The notes below the pieces were generated by a model. That model had not been told where the DNA came from. It was given only the letters and a program-made list of their open reading frames with translations, and did no database searches. Shown one piece after another: positions 1 to 10,484 of a stretch of DNA of 64,000 bases. Position numbers and translations under genes: made by a program. This stretch comes from Polytrichum commune (Eukaryota; Streptophyta; Polytrichopsida; Polytrichales; Polytrichaceae), in the NCBI GenBank assembly GCA_950295325.1, contig OX485809.1:37949081-38013080 (forward strand), read 5' to 3'. The first letter of the stretch is position 1; each line of letters starts with the position of its first letter.

Positions 1-359
1 GGGGTTGGTATTCCATCCGTTAGCTCTAGTGTGGTAATTAGCGGGTCATATTTGTTGTGTTTGTGTGTGCGGGCTTGTTCGGGGAATCTGTCGTGGCAGT
101 AGGTGAATTCAATGAATTATACGGTGTGGCTTGGGGAGGGTAGTATTGGAGTTTGCGTTTGGTTGGGAGCTCCAATAATGCACATTATGTCTGGTCTTAA
201 TTTGGCTTGACAATGACATGGTGCTTGCGTGCATATACATTGGAGGAGCCAGTCGGGAATTGTTTGGTCTTGGGGTTGGTTGGGTAATTTGCCCGCATTG
301 GTCAAGGTGAAGAACCTGGTGTTCTTATTGGCTTGTAGGGTTTGGGCAATGAGGTGGGT

Positions 360-1107
360 TTATTTATTGTGTCTTGCAATTCGTAGGCTACCCATATATT
401 GGGCATATCTAAATTTTAGAGTTTGGGTAATTTGTGTGTCGGGTATTTTATCATGTTTCCAAAAATGGTTGGAGAGTTTTTGATTGATTTCTTCATTCGA
501 GAGCCATTTGGCTACGTATGGGAATTTTTGTTTGGCTAGTGAAGTTTCTCGGTTTTCGTGGTCTTTCATTATGAATGTGTGGAGGTTGCGGATGGCTCCA
601 TCATGTGTAGCCGTGGGGGAGGTTGCTAGCCAATAGGGGGTAGCGTGCGCTATGTGTATGTGTGGCGTGTTTTCCGGTTTGTCTTTGAGTGTCCCTTCGT
701 TGGCTAGTGCGTCTGCCATTTCATTGCCCCTAATTCCCGTGTGCACGCTTACTTTGTGTATGTGTATCATGTGTGGGGTCCAATATATTTGGTGTACGAT
801 GGCTGCGATGAGTAATTTATCGGGGTGGTGGTGTTGAGATGTTGGGTGTTGGATGTTGGATGTGGTTGTTTATTAGGTAGATGTTGTTGAGGCTATCTGT
901 GAATATATGTGTGTCTATTTGGGTGGTTTGTATAGTTTTTATGGCTATAAGTATGGCGTTGAGATCGGCTCTTAGAATATTGGGATATCCCGGTAATCTT
1001 TCGGCTATTTGGGTATTGTTGTTGGGACTGTATACCCCTGAGCCCGCGATATTGCCGACTATTTGTCCCTCGGAATTTTTGGAAAGTGGTATGAAGGACC
1101 CGTCCAT
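360..1107 (-). pseudogene. LINE RNase H domain, frameshifted
   Basis: This minus-strand RNase H sits in two frames: 817-1107 holds the first half and 360-770 the second. The acidic active-site set can be followed. 'MDGSF' supplies the first Asp, 'FTDSLN' the third, and 'GIRGNEMADALANEG' the last Asp with the usual Gly-Asn-Glu context. The expected Glu in the second motif reads Asp here ('LRADLNAI'), so the active site is altered as well as split by a frameshift near 780-820. The domain belongs to the LINE that occupies the first 3.4 kb. RNase H of this type removes the RNA strand during target-primed reverse transcription. Confidence 0.75.
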
Positions 1108-1432
1108 ATATATGCATTGTTGTGGGTGGTATTTGAGGGGGTGTATGTGGTTGTATGCGGGGGGTAGTGGTAGTGTTATGTTGTTGTTGGGGGGGGTGGT
1201 GTGGTTTATGGGAGCGGTTTTCCATGTTTTGGAGAATTTAATGTGATAATTGTTGGGGGTGGGTTGAATGGGATGGATGTCTATGTGGGTGTTGGTAATT
1301 CTTTTTAGGACTCTATTTAGATTGTTTGGGAATTGTTGGTGTAGTGTTGGGGTTAGCTGGTTGTGTATGTATATGATGGATGTGAGTGATGGTTCCGTAT
1401 ATTGGTAGTATTGTGGCCATTATGGCGTGGGT

Positions 1433-3093
1433 TTATATTGTATGGTGTGGGGTGGTATGGTAGAGATGACGTGGATATCTGCTCATTTGGTGAGGGTTAA
1501 TTATGAGGATTGTGATTGTTTGTGTATCTTCTTTGGCGGCCATTTGGGCCCAATGAATGGCTTGTAAGGTTGTACTATGGTCTGTTGGGAATGCTAGACC
1601 CCTACCCTTCCATTTGGACGATTGAGCATGTCCTAGGGATCCGAATAACATGTCGCGGGTGTGTTGGGAGTGGTATTGTGTGAGTTGTGTGGGACACGTA
1701 AGAGGGGAGGAGTAGTATGAGTGTGTGATTTTGAAGGAATCTATAAGTAATTTGATGATTTCCGGGTGTATTGTATGGTGTTGATTTTTGGGTAGTATGT
1801 GTTTAGGTTTTTTCTTGGGGAGTATGGTAATGTATCTTTGTACGAGCCATAATATTTCTGTGTCGAAGTTTTGTACTAGGGGATGTAGGGAGTTGGTTAG
1901 GTGGGTTAGGTTGTTTTGAGAGAAGCGTGCCCATAGCCATTCTAGTCTTTCTGTGGTAATGATGGCGAGGAATTGTCCATTTTGGTCATATATGTGGGAT
2001 TCCGCGGCGCTTGTTTGTATGGTAGGTTTATTTGTAATGGTATCTTTGTCTGGGTTACATTCTTGTATGGATGTTTTGAGATTGGTGATCCTAAGCGGGG
2101 GGTGTATGTGTTTTTTATCCTTTGTTTGGGTGTAGTTGAGGTAGTTATCATATGTTTGGGTGGCTTTTTGTTTATGGGTGGTGGTGTGGTATCTTGTTAT
2201 TAGGAGGAGGTTGTGTTTTAAAAGGATGTTGTCCGGGTGTAAGAGGTCCTCCTCAAGGCGCCATTGTTGTGTGGTGCCATGCATGGTGAGCCATTGACAT
2301 AGATCTTTTCTCTTGAAGGCTTGTGCTCCCCATTTGTCACTTCGGTTGGTGGTTTTTGTATCAACTATTTCATGGATGGCCCGCCCTAGTGTGGAGTCCA
2401 CGTGATGGGGTTGGTGGTTAAGGTCTAGAGTGTTATTTGTGGGTGTTGTGTGTGGTGGTTGGGGATGATTTTCAAGGGGGTTGGGTGTTGTTGTGATCGG
2501 GAATATTATTGTGGCTTGTTGTAGGGCTTCCTTGATGGTTTTGGGTGCGAGTTTGTACATGTTTCGGTATTCCTCTTGTGTGAGTATGGCCTTGCTGTTC
2601 TTGTTTTGAATTTGTGCTAGGGTTGTAATGCCATGTGTGTAGAATTTGTCTAGGTATTTTGGGATTTTATTTTGGAGGCATCATCAAGGGTGGTGTATAT
2701 TGGGTTGGATAGCCATGCTTACTCTAATGGGGTTTTCCTAAGGGGGAATGCTCGATTGGCCGTGGTAACATGTATTTCGTATTCTTTTGTAAGTAGGAAG
2801 AGGGTTCGGGCTATGGGTGACCTTATACATGCTTGTTGTTTAAGTTTCGGGAGGTGGAGTGAACCTCCATATTTAGCTGCTATGTATTTAGTTAGGCCTT
2901 GATATATGTCGCCTAGTTGGCATGGGTCGTTGAGGGCTTGTAGTAATTGTTGGCCTATGCAGTGTATGTAGTCGGGTAAGAGGGAAGAGACTCCTATGCC
3001 AAAGTTTTTATTTGTGAGGTGCGTGAGAATGTTGGCTGAGCTTTTGGATATATTGCATATTTCTTTGGTTAGTTTGCCTATTATTTTATCCAA
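1433..3093 (-). pseudogene. LINE RT thumb and connecting region, broken
   Basis: Two open stretches (2719-3093 and 1433-2560) in the minus direction continue one LINE protein, with a frame break between them near 2600-2700. The first begins with 'LDKIIGKLTKEICNISKSS' and contains a 'GIGVSSLLPDYI' motif. This is typical of the region just after the reverse transcriptase palm and thumb in plant and fungal LINEs. The second contains 'STLGRAIHEIVD' and 'MLFGSLGHAQSSKWKGRGLA', and it links the RT to RNase H. The part that would hold the RT catalytic aspartates is absent. The composition is rich in T, N, H and I, reflecting the G/T-rich plus strand. Confidence 0.7.
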
Positions 3094-3395
3094 TTTCGTA
3101 ATGTTGGGTTTGGAGAATGGGACTGCATAATATGCATATGCTATACGGGGTTTTATAACTGTGTTTAGTATCTTGATTTTTTGTTTGAGACTGGCTGGGG
3201 ATAGGGATAGTAGTTTACTTTGTTATTTAGCTTTTTGGAGAGTGATTTCCCTTTGTAAGTTCCATTTGAGGGATGGTTTGAGTTGGATGCCTAGATAGGT
3301 GTACAATTCGTTTTGTGTGAGGGTGGGGAAGTTTTTGGTTTTGTATGTGACGTTTTGTGATTGGATGTATGCTTTGAATGTGTTACCAAACTAAA

Positions 3396-4580
3396 TGGTA
3401 GGGGTACTTCCTTCATTTTCAAAAGGCAACCTTCTTTGGGTAACATATGTGTATGCAAGGAGTTTGTTCCCTTAAAGTGGGTTCACGGGGGCTTGTTTGT
3501 CGTCAAGTTTCATTCTATTTAGGACTAAGTAGGTGAGGCACTTCACAGTTATTTCATGTATGTGTTTCATGAGTTTTTTTTATTGAACGTTCTTGTATGG
3601 CTCCTATGACGCCCACTGTAATGGTGGTGAGGGGGTTGACTTGGCACCTAATGGTTCTTAATGTTTGTTTAAGTGGATTATATTTGGTGTTTTTCCCCAT
3701 TTTGAGCAGCGGTGGGGAATATGTCGTGACAATATGTGAATTCTATGAATTAAATGGATGTTAAAAGAAGTTGGTTGTCCATGGGGGCGACTAGGACACA
3801 TAAGATATCTAATCTCAGTCTAGCTAGACAAGGTCATGTACAAAGGGGGGGTATTGCATGTACATTGTAGTACCTAGTTTGATATTATGACGTCTTGAGG
3901 TCGAGAATTTTGGTTTCTAGCATTGACAAGAGTACAGGATCTAGTGTGGTTGTTTGAATGGAGAGTGCAGACTATGTGGTGTACAATGTTGTTATGGCAG
4001 GCTATGTAGAATCCTTTGATGTGTGGATTTGAGCATGTAGAGAGGAGGTGGGGCCATGTGTCCATTGCATTGTTGGGGCACAATGTAGAGTTTGGGTCTG
4101 GGTGTGTGATTGGCCAAAAGATGTTCTTGCGGTGATTTCCCATATATTGGGCATAGCAGAAATTGAATGCTAGTGTGATTCCAGGGGTTTTCCAAAAGTG
4201 GTTAGAAAGTTTGTGGTTGATTTGTTTGTTGGATGACCAGTTGTCCATGTACGGGAATTTCAATTGGGCTAGTCTTAGTTCTTTTGTTGGTGGTCTTTGT
4301 TATTGTATGCTTGTAAGTTGCGGATGGCCGCCCATGTGTGCGCCAATTGGGACTTCCATTGAGCCAATATGGCGTGGTATGGGCTACATGTATGCGGGGT
4401 GTAGGGATTGGTTTGACTATGGTGGTTCCAACGTTCGCAAATTGGTCAGTGATTTCATTTCCTATTATGCCAATGTGTGCTCTAACTTCTTGGATTTTTA
4501 TTTTGTGTGTGGACCATATGATTTGATTAATTATGATTGATATGAGTAGTTTGTCTGGGTGGTTGTGTTGGGAAGTGTAG
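3396..4580 (-). mobile_element. LINE copy 2, RNase H and 3' part
   Basis: This minus-strand copy is related to copy 1. The open segment 3874-4263 aligns with the C-terminal part of the copy-1 RNase H region. Shared pieces are 'INHKLSNHFWK' and 'FCYAQYMGN' against 'INQKLSNHFWK' and 'FRYAQYMGS' in copy 1. The RNase H core continues with many stops to about 4580, where similarity ends abruptly. It resumes at about 8890, so one ancestral element has been split by an insertion. The boundary with copy 1 near 3395 suggests that copy 1 inserted next to, or into, this copy's 3' end. Confidence 0.7.
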
Positions 4581-4947
4581 TAAGTTTTTGCTCTCAGTTA
4601 AATAACCCCAAACCTAGGGTACAGACTCTCAAGGAAGGCCTAACTAGTGTCTATTACAGGCATTTGTCACATTATAGTTCATTAATCAAACAATAGGGTT
4701 GCTATCTTCACTCTAAATCATGACCGGTATGTCTTTTACTCTCCTTTTCTCTCTTGGTTTCCTCTCACTGTGTCTCATTCAGTGGGGTATGTGTGTCAGT
4801 CTCAGTAGTAGCCATCTCGTCATGAGATTGTGTAACAATAGTCTTTCGAGAACAATAGTCTTTGAGTATCACAATTGTCTTTGGTAACCATTGGCCAATG
4901 CATCTTCAATTCAAAACAATTCCTTCGTTATTTTGGTCAATGTTAAT

Positions 4948-5356
4948 CACGGGGGGTGCACTTCATTGTCAAGTTGAACACCACGTGCGATAAAACAAAA
5001 TCTACTTTTTACATAAAGCATCACCAAAATGGTTCAAAAGTTTATGATTTTTTTTTCATGAGTAGATATACATAGTATCTATTACACAGTAAAAATTGGT
5101 AACCAAATTTGATGATTTGTTTTTTTATAAAACATACCGTTTCTAACTAGAATGACGCAACATTGAACTAAACAAATTACTACAAAAAATGAAGATGACT
5201 AAAAATTTCAAAAAAATATAAAAAAGATATTATCAATGGTTATGTGTATGTAGAAAAAATATCATAATTTTAAAAATTATCTATGGCATGTAATATAGGG
5301 TAGCAAACTTTTATCGCACGTGGTTATGAAATGTAAGGGGGTGTGATCCCCCCGTG
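4948..5356 (+). mobile_element. 409-bp MITE, CACGGGG family, copy 1 (8-bp TSD)
   Basis: The element starts CACGGGGGGTGCACTTC and ends in the inverted form GATCCCCCCGTG. It has inner inverted matches around CACGTGCGATAAAA. It is flanked by a perfect 8-bp direct repeat, ATGTTAAT (4940-4947 and 5357-5364). The interior is AT-rich and non-coding. Eight-base duplications point to hAT-like transposition, although the CACGGGG ends are not a classic hAT end. It is closely similar to the inverted copy at 5670-6081 and more distantly to 31673-32082. Confidence 0.88.
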
Positions 5357-5669
5357 ATGTTAATTCCAATACAAGACAAAGTGTTTATTCATTAATTCTA
5401 GATTAATCATTACTCACAACTTATGCAACTAACAAAATTCAATGGTCAACTATTGTCTTGGTCGCCTTGCAGAACCTGCAACAACAACAATTAGGGTAAC
5501 ACACAAGACAATAGTTGATCTGGTTAGCTTATCCTTTTGTACTCAAAGATCAAGTCTCTAGACTAAATACCAATTTACCACTTAGTTAAGACTAAAATAA
5601 ATTATGCCTAGATATCATTTATAATCCAAAGTTTATTCTATCTTATGTTCGTTTAATCCCTCTCACAAT

Positions 5670-6081
5670 CACGGGGGGATCACACCCCCTTACATTTCAT
5701 AACCACGTGCGATAAAAGTTTGCTACCCTATATTACATGCCATAGATAATTTTTAAAATTATGATATTTTTTCTACATACACATAACCATTGATAATATC
5801 TTTTGTATATTTTTTTGAAATTTTTAGTCATCTTCATTTTTGTAGTAATTTGTTTAGTTCAATGTTGCGTCATTCTAGTTAGAAACGGTATGTTTTATAA
5901 AAAAAAAAACAAATCATTAAATTTGGTTACCAATTTTTACTATGTAATAGATACTATGTATATCTACTCATGAAAAAAAAATCATAAACTTTTGAACCAT
6001 TTTGGTGATGCTTTATATAAAAAGTAGATTTTGTTTTATCGCACGTGGTGTTCAACTTGACAATGAAGTGCACCCCCCGTG
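5670..6081 (-). mobile_element. 412-bp MITE, CACGGGG family, copy 2 (8-bp TSD)
   Basis: This is the reverse-complement counterpart of the element 313 bp upstream, nearly identical along its length. It begins CACGGGGGGATCACACCC and ends CACCCCCCGTG. It is bounded by a perfect 8-bp duplication, CTCACAAT (5662-5669 and 6082-6089). The different duplication from copy 1 proves an independent insertion rather than a segmental inversion. Confidence 0.88.
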
Positions 6082-8697
6082 CTCACAATCCTCACTTCTT
6101 CCTCTAATCAACTGATCAGAAGTGATTTCTCGTCACTTCAGTTGATTGAGTTCCTCTCTTAAATTCCATTCTTCCCAATTACAAAGCTATCAGCCTAAAC
6201 TCATAATTCAACTATAATCTCAAGTGGTTGAACTATTAGTTTTCTTCATCATGGCCTCTCACAAGCTTCAACCATACTCAATAGATTCTCTCATAGTCAG
6301 ACACTTGGCCTTACGGCTTCTTTACAGCCTATAGTAGGATTCAACTATAGTCCATAGTTACACTTCACTCAGGCTAGTTCTTGACTAAACCGGTTTCTCC
6401 CTCCCACAGGTAGTCGAAAGGTCACTCGGCCACGTCTTGTATTTCCTCAGACGATAATTCAACTCCCTCTCTCTCCCTCAGTGCCATTCTCACTCACTTT
6501 ATCTCTCTGTGTGGACACACTTCTCAACCAGACAATAGTTCATTCATACAGTCAATCTGCACACCCTCCATGTTTGCAATCTTGATCTGCTCAACTATGT
6601 TCGAAGTTCTTCACTCCGACAATAATTACACAATGTTCGCTTCCTCCCTGCCAATAGTTATCACTTCCAATTTATTTCTTTGAATCATCATGTGAGCCCA
6701 ATATTGTGCCCACATGTATTCTTAACCTCCGAATTCACTAAAAACTTGGACTTTGTGATTGTGATGAACTTGTGAAAAGATAGAGAGAGTGATGTTCATT
6801 AGCTTAGAATTGTTTTACCTTAAGCTTGTGGGTGGAGTTAAGTAGAGCTTTGAATCAATGTTTAATTGACATGAGAATTAGTGATGGTTAGGTGGCACCT
6901 TAGGCGAAGAGTTAGAATTCAAGGTTTTAGTGTCCGAATTGGGGCCCTCACTGACCGTTTAGAAAGGGGAGGGGCTTTGTGGATAATCCGGAAGGATCAG
7001 TGAAGGGGAGGTGATCCTTCCCCCTCTCTCTCTCGCTCTCTGCCTATGATCTGAGAGCATAGAGGTCAACCCAGTAGTTAGTCGACAAGGGAGAGGACTA
7101 TCGGAATGGCGGTGGCTGGATGGAGATGTGCGGGATGTCTTCAACACCAGGGTTGTGCACTTGATCTCAGTTGGCACATATAGGTTAGCTTCCTTGTTAG
7201 AGCGAATGTGGACTGAGCTGCACCCTGGAGTCGCCAAGGAAGGGCCAGCTCGAGGAGTGGCCACGGCAACATCGAACTATGGTGAGGTACAACGGCTGGG
7301 AATTGGATTCAAATGGGAGGATTTGCTGTTAGCGGACTCTGAAGGACTCAGGGCGCAATGCCGAAGAGGAAGTGGGTTCACCAAGCTTATTATAAGGAAT
7401 CTTGGTTGCCCAAACGGAGCTGATCTGGGATCTGGGCAAGGACCGCACACCGAGCTGGGTGGGAAGGAGGCTGCCAACAGCTAGCCTTAACATGTGAAAG
7501 GAAACAGGGGAGAATTCCGAGGCAAGGGCGGTGCAGATGGTTGGAACAGTGCGTAGGATAAGGGGCTAGGAGGGCAGTAATGGCAACTAGGTTGGTGAAG
7601 TTCGACAACCAACTCACCTTCACTGGGAAGGGACTCGCGAAAACAGTTGGAGGTCGCTCTATATCGGCCAAGGAGTAGTGGAAGCCCAACCTCGCCTGGG
7701 ATTGGAGTAGTATTTAGGTGTGGATTTGAGATGCTAGAGAGTTGAGTAGGGTGTGGCGTGGTGTTGTAAACTTGAGTGATCCAAATGTGTGATTGGCATT
7801 GCTTAAGGGCCTTGGGAATTGGCTCAAGGCAGTTAAATGGCCTAATCCTTGTAGATTGGAGGCCTGAGAGTGGATGTTGATGTTATGGAGTGAGTGTGGT
7901 TGGCAATGACTACAAGGAAAAAAGAGTATTTTTAAATACTTGTGACCTCGTGTTCTTGAATAAAGTTGTGTGCTTTGATCTTCTTTGGATGTGGCATGGG
8001 GAGTTGATTAATAGGATTGAGGAAGTCACACAAGTGCATGTGTGCCATAGGCCTTCACCCGGATTACGACGCATAAGGGTGGGGGTTTGTGGCTCACACA
8101 TCACTCCTCTCCAATTCCTCACATTTGTTCCCTCGCTTATCATTCTTCCCTCTGTTTCAGTCACATTCTCTTCCTCTCTGGGATTAATTGCTTTTCGGTT
8201 CTTCTCTCAATGCTTCTCACATTTTGAACTCATACAACTCTGCTCTTCACTTTAATCTCAACAAATTTCACACACCACCACTGATAATAATTTCTCACAT
8301 TCCTCCTATCAATTATGCTTTACGCACAGGTTTACTCGATCTCACTCGACTCCGCTCGCATTCCTTCTCTCCCTCTACTTTGCCTACATTGAACAAAACG
8401 GCAATTCCACTTAACAGACAATAGCGTTACAATTCATATTTACTCGCCCCAAACAAACGATAGTTTGACCGGACTTCGGTCCTTTAGTAGACTATCCATT
8501 CACGTCAACAATATGCTTCATCAAAGTCTGGTAACTCGCAATCACTGCGAAGGCTACTCATAACACCAGAAGATTGTTCCACTACTTTCCTCGCCCGAAT
8601 ACGGTGCTGAGGAGACAAAACTTAGTAGTTCTACAATGCGCTCAAGCTCTCAGAGAAATGTCTGCCTTCTCCATCCTCGCCAACCCTCTTACAAGGT

Positions 8698-8718
8698 GGG
8701 GGGGGGGGGGGGGGGGAA
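8698..8718. repeat. Poly(G) run, 21 bases
   Basis: This is an uninterrupted run of 21 G bases, the longest of eleven G or C homopolymers of at least 10 bases in the window. It lies inside the 4.3 kb insertion. Confidence 0.9.
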
Positions 8719-8889
8719 GACGATAGTTACCATAACCAACTAGGGCCTCCTAAGGCCATGCTAATAGTTATAACCGTCCTCCTAGCCTATGGTTTAACTG
8801 TGTTCATCCTCTCGGATGGACTTCATCCGGATTTCAACTATAAGCCTATAGTTAACTAAGTGACCAAAAATTTGGCTCACATGAAGACA

Positions 8890-9275
8890 AGTGACAAATG
8901 TAATTGTTTATTAGATAGAGATTGTTGAGGTTGTTTGTTAGGATGAAGGTATATTGGGGGTGCCATTTTGTGTAATGATTATTGCTATTAGTAGGGCAAT
9001 TAGTTGTGCTTTGAGGATGTTTTGTAGCCTAGTAGTCTTTTAGCAATTTTGAGGTTATTGGTTGGGTTGTATGCGCCTGAGCCAACCATGTTACCTACTA
9101 TGTTTTCATCACAGGATATGAACGACCCATCGGCAGATATGCATCGTTGTGGGTTAAATTGAGGGGTGTATATGGTGGTATTCTATTGGTAGGGGATGTG
9201 CCGTAATGGGGCGGGGGGGGGGGGGAGGGGGGTATGTGGGTGAATTTTGGGGCAATTTGCCATTTTTTGAATATT
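8890..9275 (-). mobile_element. LINE copy 2, continuation (RNase H start)
   Basis: The sequence resumes similarity to LINE copy 1 positions about 870-1235. For example, 'GTTTATTAGATAGAGATTG' matches GTTTATTAGGTAGATGTTG, and the stretch encoding 'GNxxGSGxYxPN' in RNase H is shared. It stops near 9275, so the copy is truncated at its 5' side. A 13-base G run (9213-9225) interrupts it. With 3396-4580 it makes one element split by an insertion. Confidence 0.7.
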
Positions 9276-10180
9276 TGACTTGTAGTCAAAGGGGGTGCCA
9301 AGGGGTGCACCTTCCATCAAAAACCAAGAACCACATGCGTTTGTAACATACTCTAGAACAACCCTACATAAAAGTTGTTTTTTTGTAAAATCAAGCAATA
9401 CACGTCCAATTTCAATGATACAAATACAAGTGACAATGTGTATACATTTAAACATTTACATTCAAATATAATCATTAACATAAGTATAAAAATATGTTTT
9501 TGATTGATAATACACCCCTATCATATGTATAATGGAGATCCCTATACTCCACCCAATAATTACCAAATTTTCTATGTATTTTATAAACCCTCCCAACAAA
9601 CCAAACCTTAATTAAAGCCAAAAAAAAATTGTTCATTTCTAAATACTTGTCCCATAAAGTCTAGTAACCCTACTAGACAAGTACAAATGGTATATACTTT
9701 CTAGAGGTCCTCCATACATGTACATAACTATGCAACACGGCTCGCCGTGTTTAGCATTCGGACAACGGGCTCGCATTCACGCCGGCACAATATGCGGGCG
9801 TTACTTTTTCTTTTCTTTTTTTGTACATAACTACGAGTTATAATTTGTGTAGCATATGTATAGTACATAATACGGAAAAGTTCAAATTGATACCTCTTTT
9901 GTGCACTCACATATACTCATACATGTTATGAAAGGTGCAACCCTCGGGGGATGGGGTTGCTTTGAACTTGGTTGGTTTTGATGAGGATGTCATATAGGTT
10001 GAGTATATTCTGTGTGAGTATGTTGAGTACTTGGTGATATTCTAGTGGAGGTCTTTTATAATAGATGCATATGATGGAGGTGTATTAATTTCTTAGATTA
10101 TGTAACTATTTTGGCCATGCAGTCTTGGAATTGTATTATATGGTGTTTGAGCAAGTAGTTTTGATGGTGTGCATGTTTGT
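9276..10180. other. AT-rich stretch, possible further LINE remnant
   Basis: 9276-9900 shows no gene. 9930-10180 is G/T-rich on the plus strand like the LINE copies, and its minus translation gives short fragments with stops. It may be a degraded 5' LINE part, but no diagnostic motif could be read. Confidence 0.25.
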
Positions 10181-10190
10181 GTGTTGACCC

Positions 10191-10473
10191 CACCACCTTA
10201 GTCCACCCAACTATGGTGGGGGGGTCCTTGGACCTTGTTGTATGGGTACCTCAAAGCCCTTTGGGGGGATACCATGTCCGGTATCTTCAAGGCACTAGTG
10301 GCTAGCCAGGAACTAGTATAATGTGTCTCTATAGTGTCCATTCTCGAAGGGGAGAGTAGTATTGTCCCAATGTCCCCTTGTCCAGTGGGCATCGGGTCAT
10401 TGGCATTACGAACGGACACTTTATTCACACCGGCCCCTTGCTAAAAAGGGACCGGAGTTTCTATCTATCTATC
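10191..10473 (+). mobile_element. Retroposon-like segment (SINE or short LINE 3' end) with 11-bp TSD
   Basis: A 283-bp segment is flanked by a perfect 11-bp direct repeat, TGTGTTGACCC (10180-10190 and 10474-10484). It ends in a short tandem tract (TCTATCTATCTATC). A long direct repeat plus a simple-repeat tail is the signature of target-primed retroposition. I could not find RNA polymerase III A and B boxes, so a 5'-truncated LINE tail is as likely as a SINE. Confidence 0.5.
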
Positions 10474-10484
10474 TGTGTTGACCC

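Larger units (their letters stand above)
1..3395 (-). mobile_element. Decayed LINE (non-LTR retrotransposon), copy 1
   Basis: Read on the minus strand, this interval carries the 3' half of a LINE polyprotein. From high to low coordinates there is an RT thumb region with a 'YLGIQLKPSLKWNL' stretch near 3250-3300. It is followed by a connecting domain with 'SSLLPDYIHCIGQQLLQALND' style sequence (2719-3093), a long linker (1433-2560), then RNase H (about 360-1107). The catalytic core of the reverse transcriptase and the endonuclease are missing, because similarity stops near 3395 where a second LINE copy begins. Several frameshifts and stops separate the blocks, so it is not functional. The 3' end lies outside the window. 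LINE identity is an inference from domain order and motifs; the clade is not determined. Confidence 0.8.
4581..8889. mobile_element. 4.3 kb insertion of unknown class splitting LINE copy 2
   Basis: LINE copy 2 breaks at about 4580 and resumes at about 8890, so this interval is an insertion. One possible boundary is TG...CA ends (starting 4575, ending about 8883) with a 4/5 match between flanking GGAAG and TGAAG. I could not find matching long terminal repeats, a gag-pol reading frame or a primer-binding site. The outer parts are C/T-rich and carry many copies of a motif close to ACAATAGTT. The middle (about 6950-7700) is GC-richer and only has short unconvincing open frames. A large non-autonomous retrotransposon derivative is one option, but the class is unresolved. 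It contains two younger MITEs. Confidence 0.45.

Noticed and set aside
6959-7689. Overlapping open frames in the GC-rich middle of the 4.3 kb insertion
   Set aside because: Frames overlap on both strands, show no domain or motif, and are explained by low stop-codon density in GC-rich sequence.
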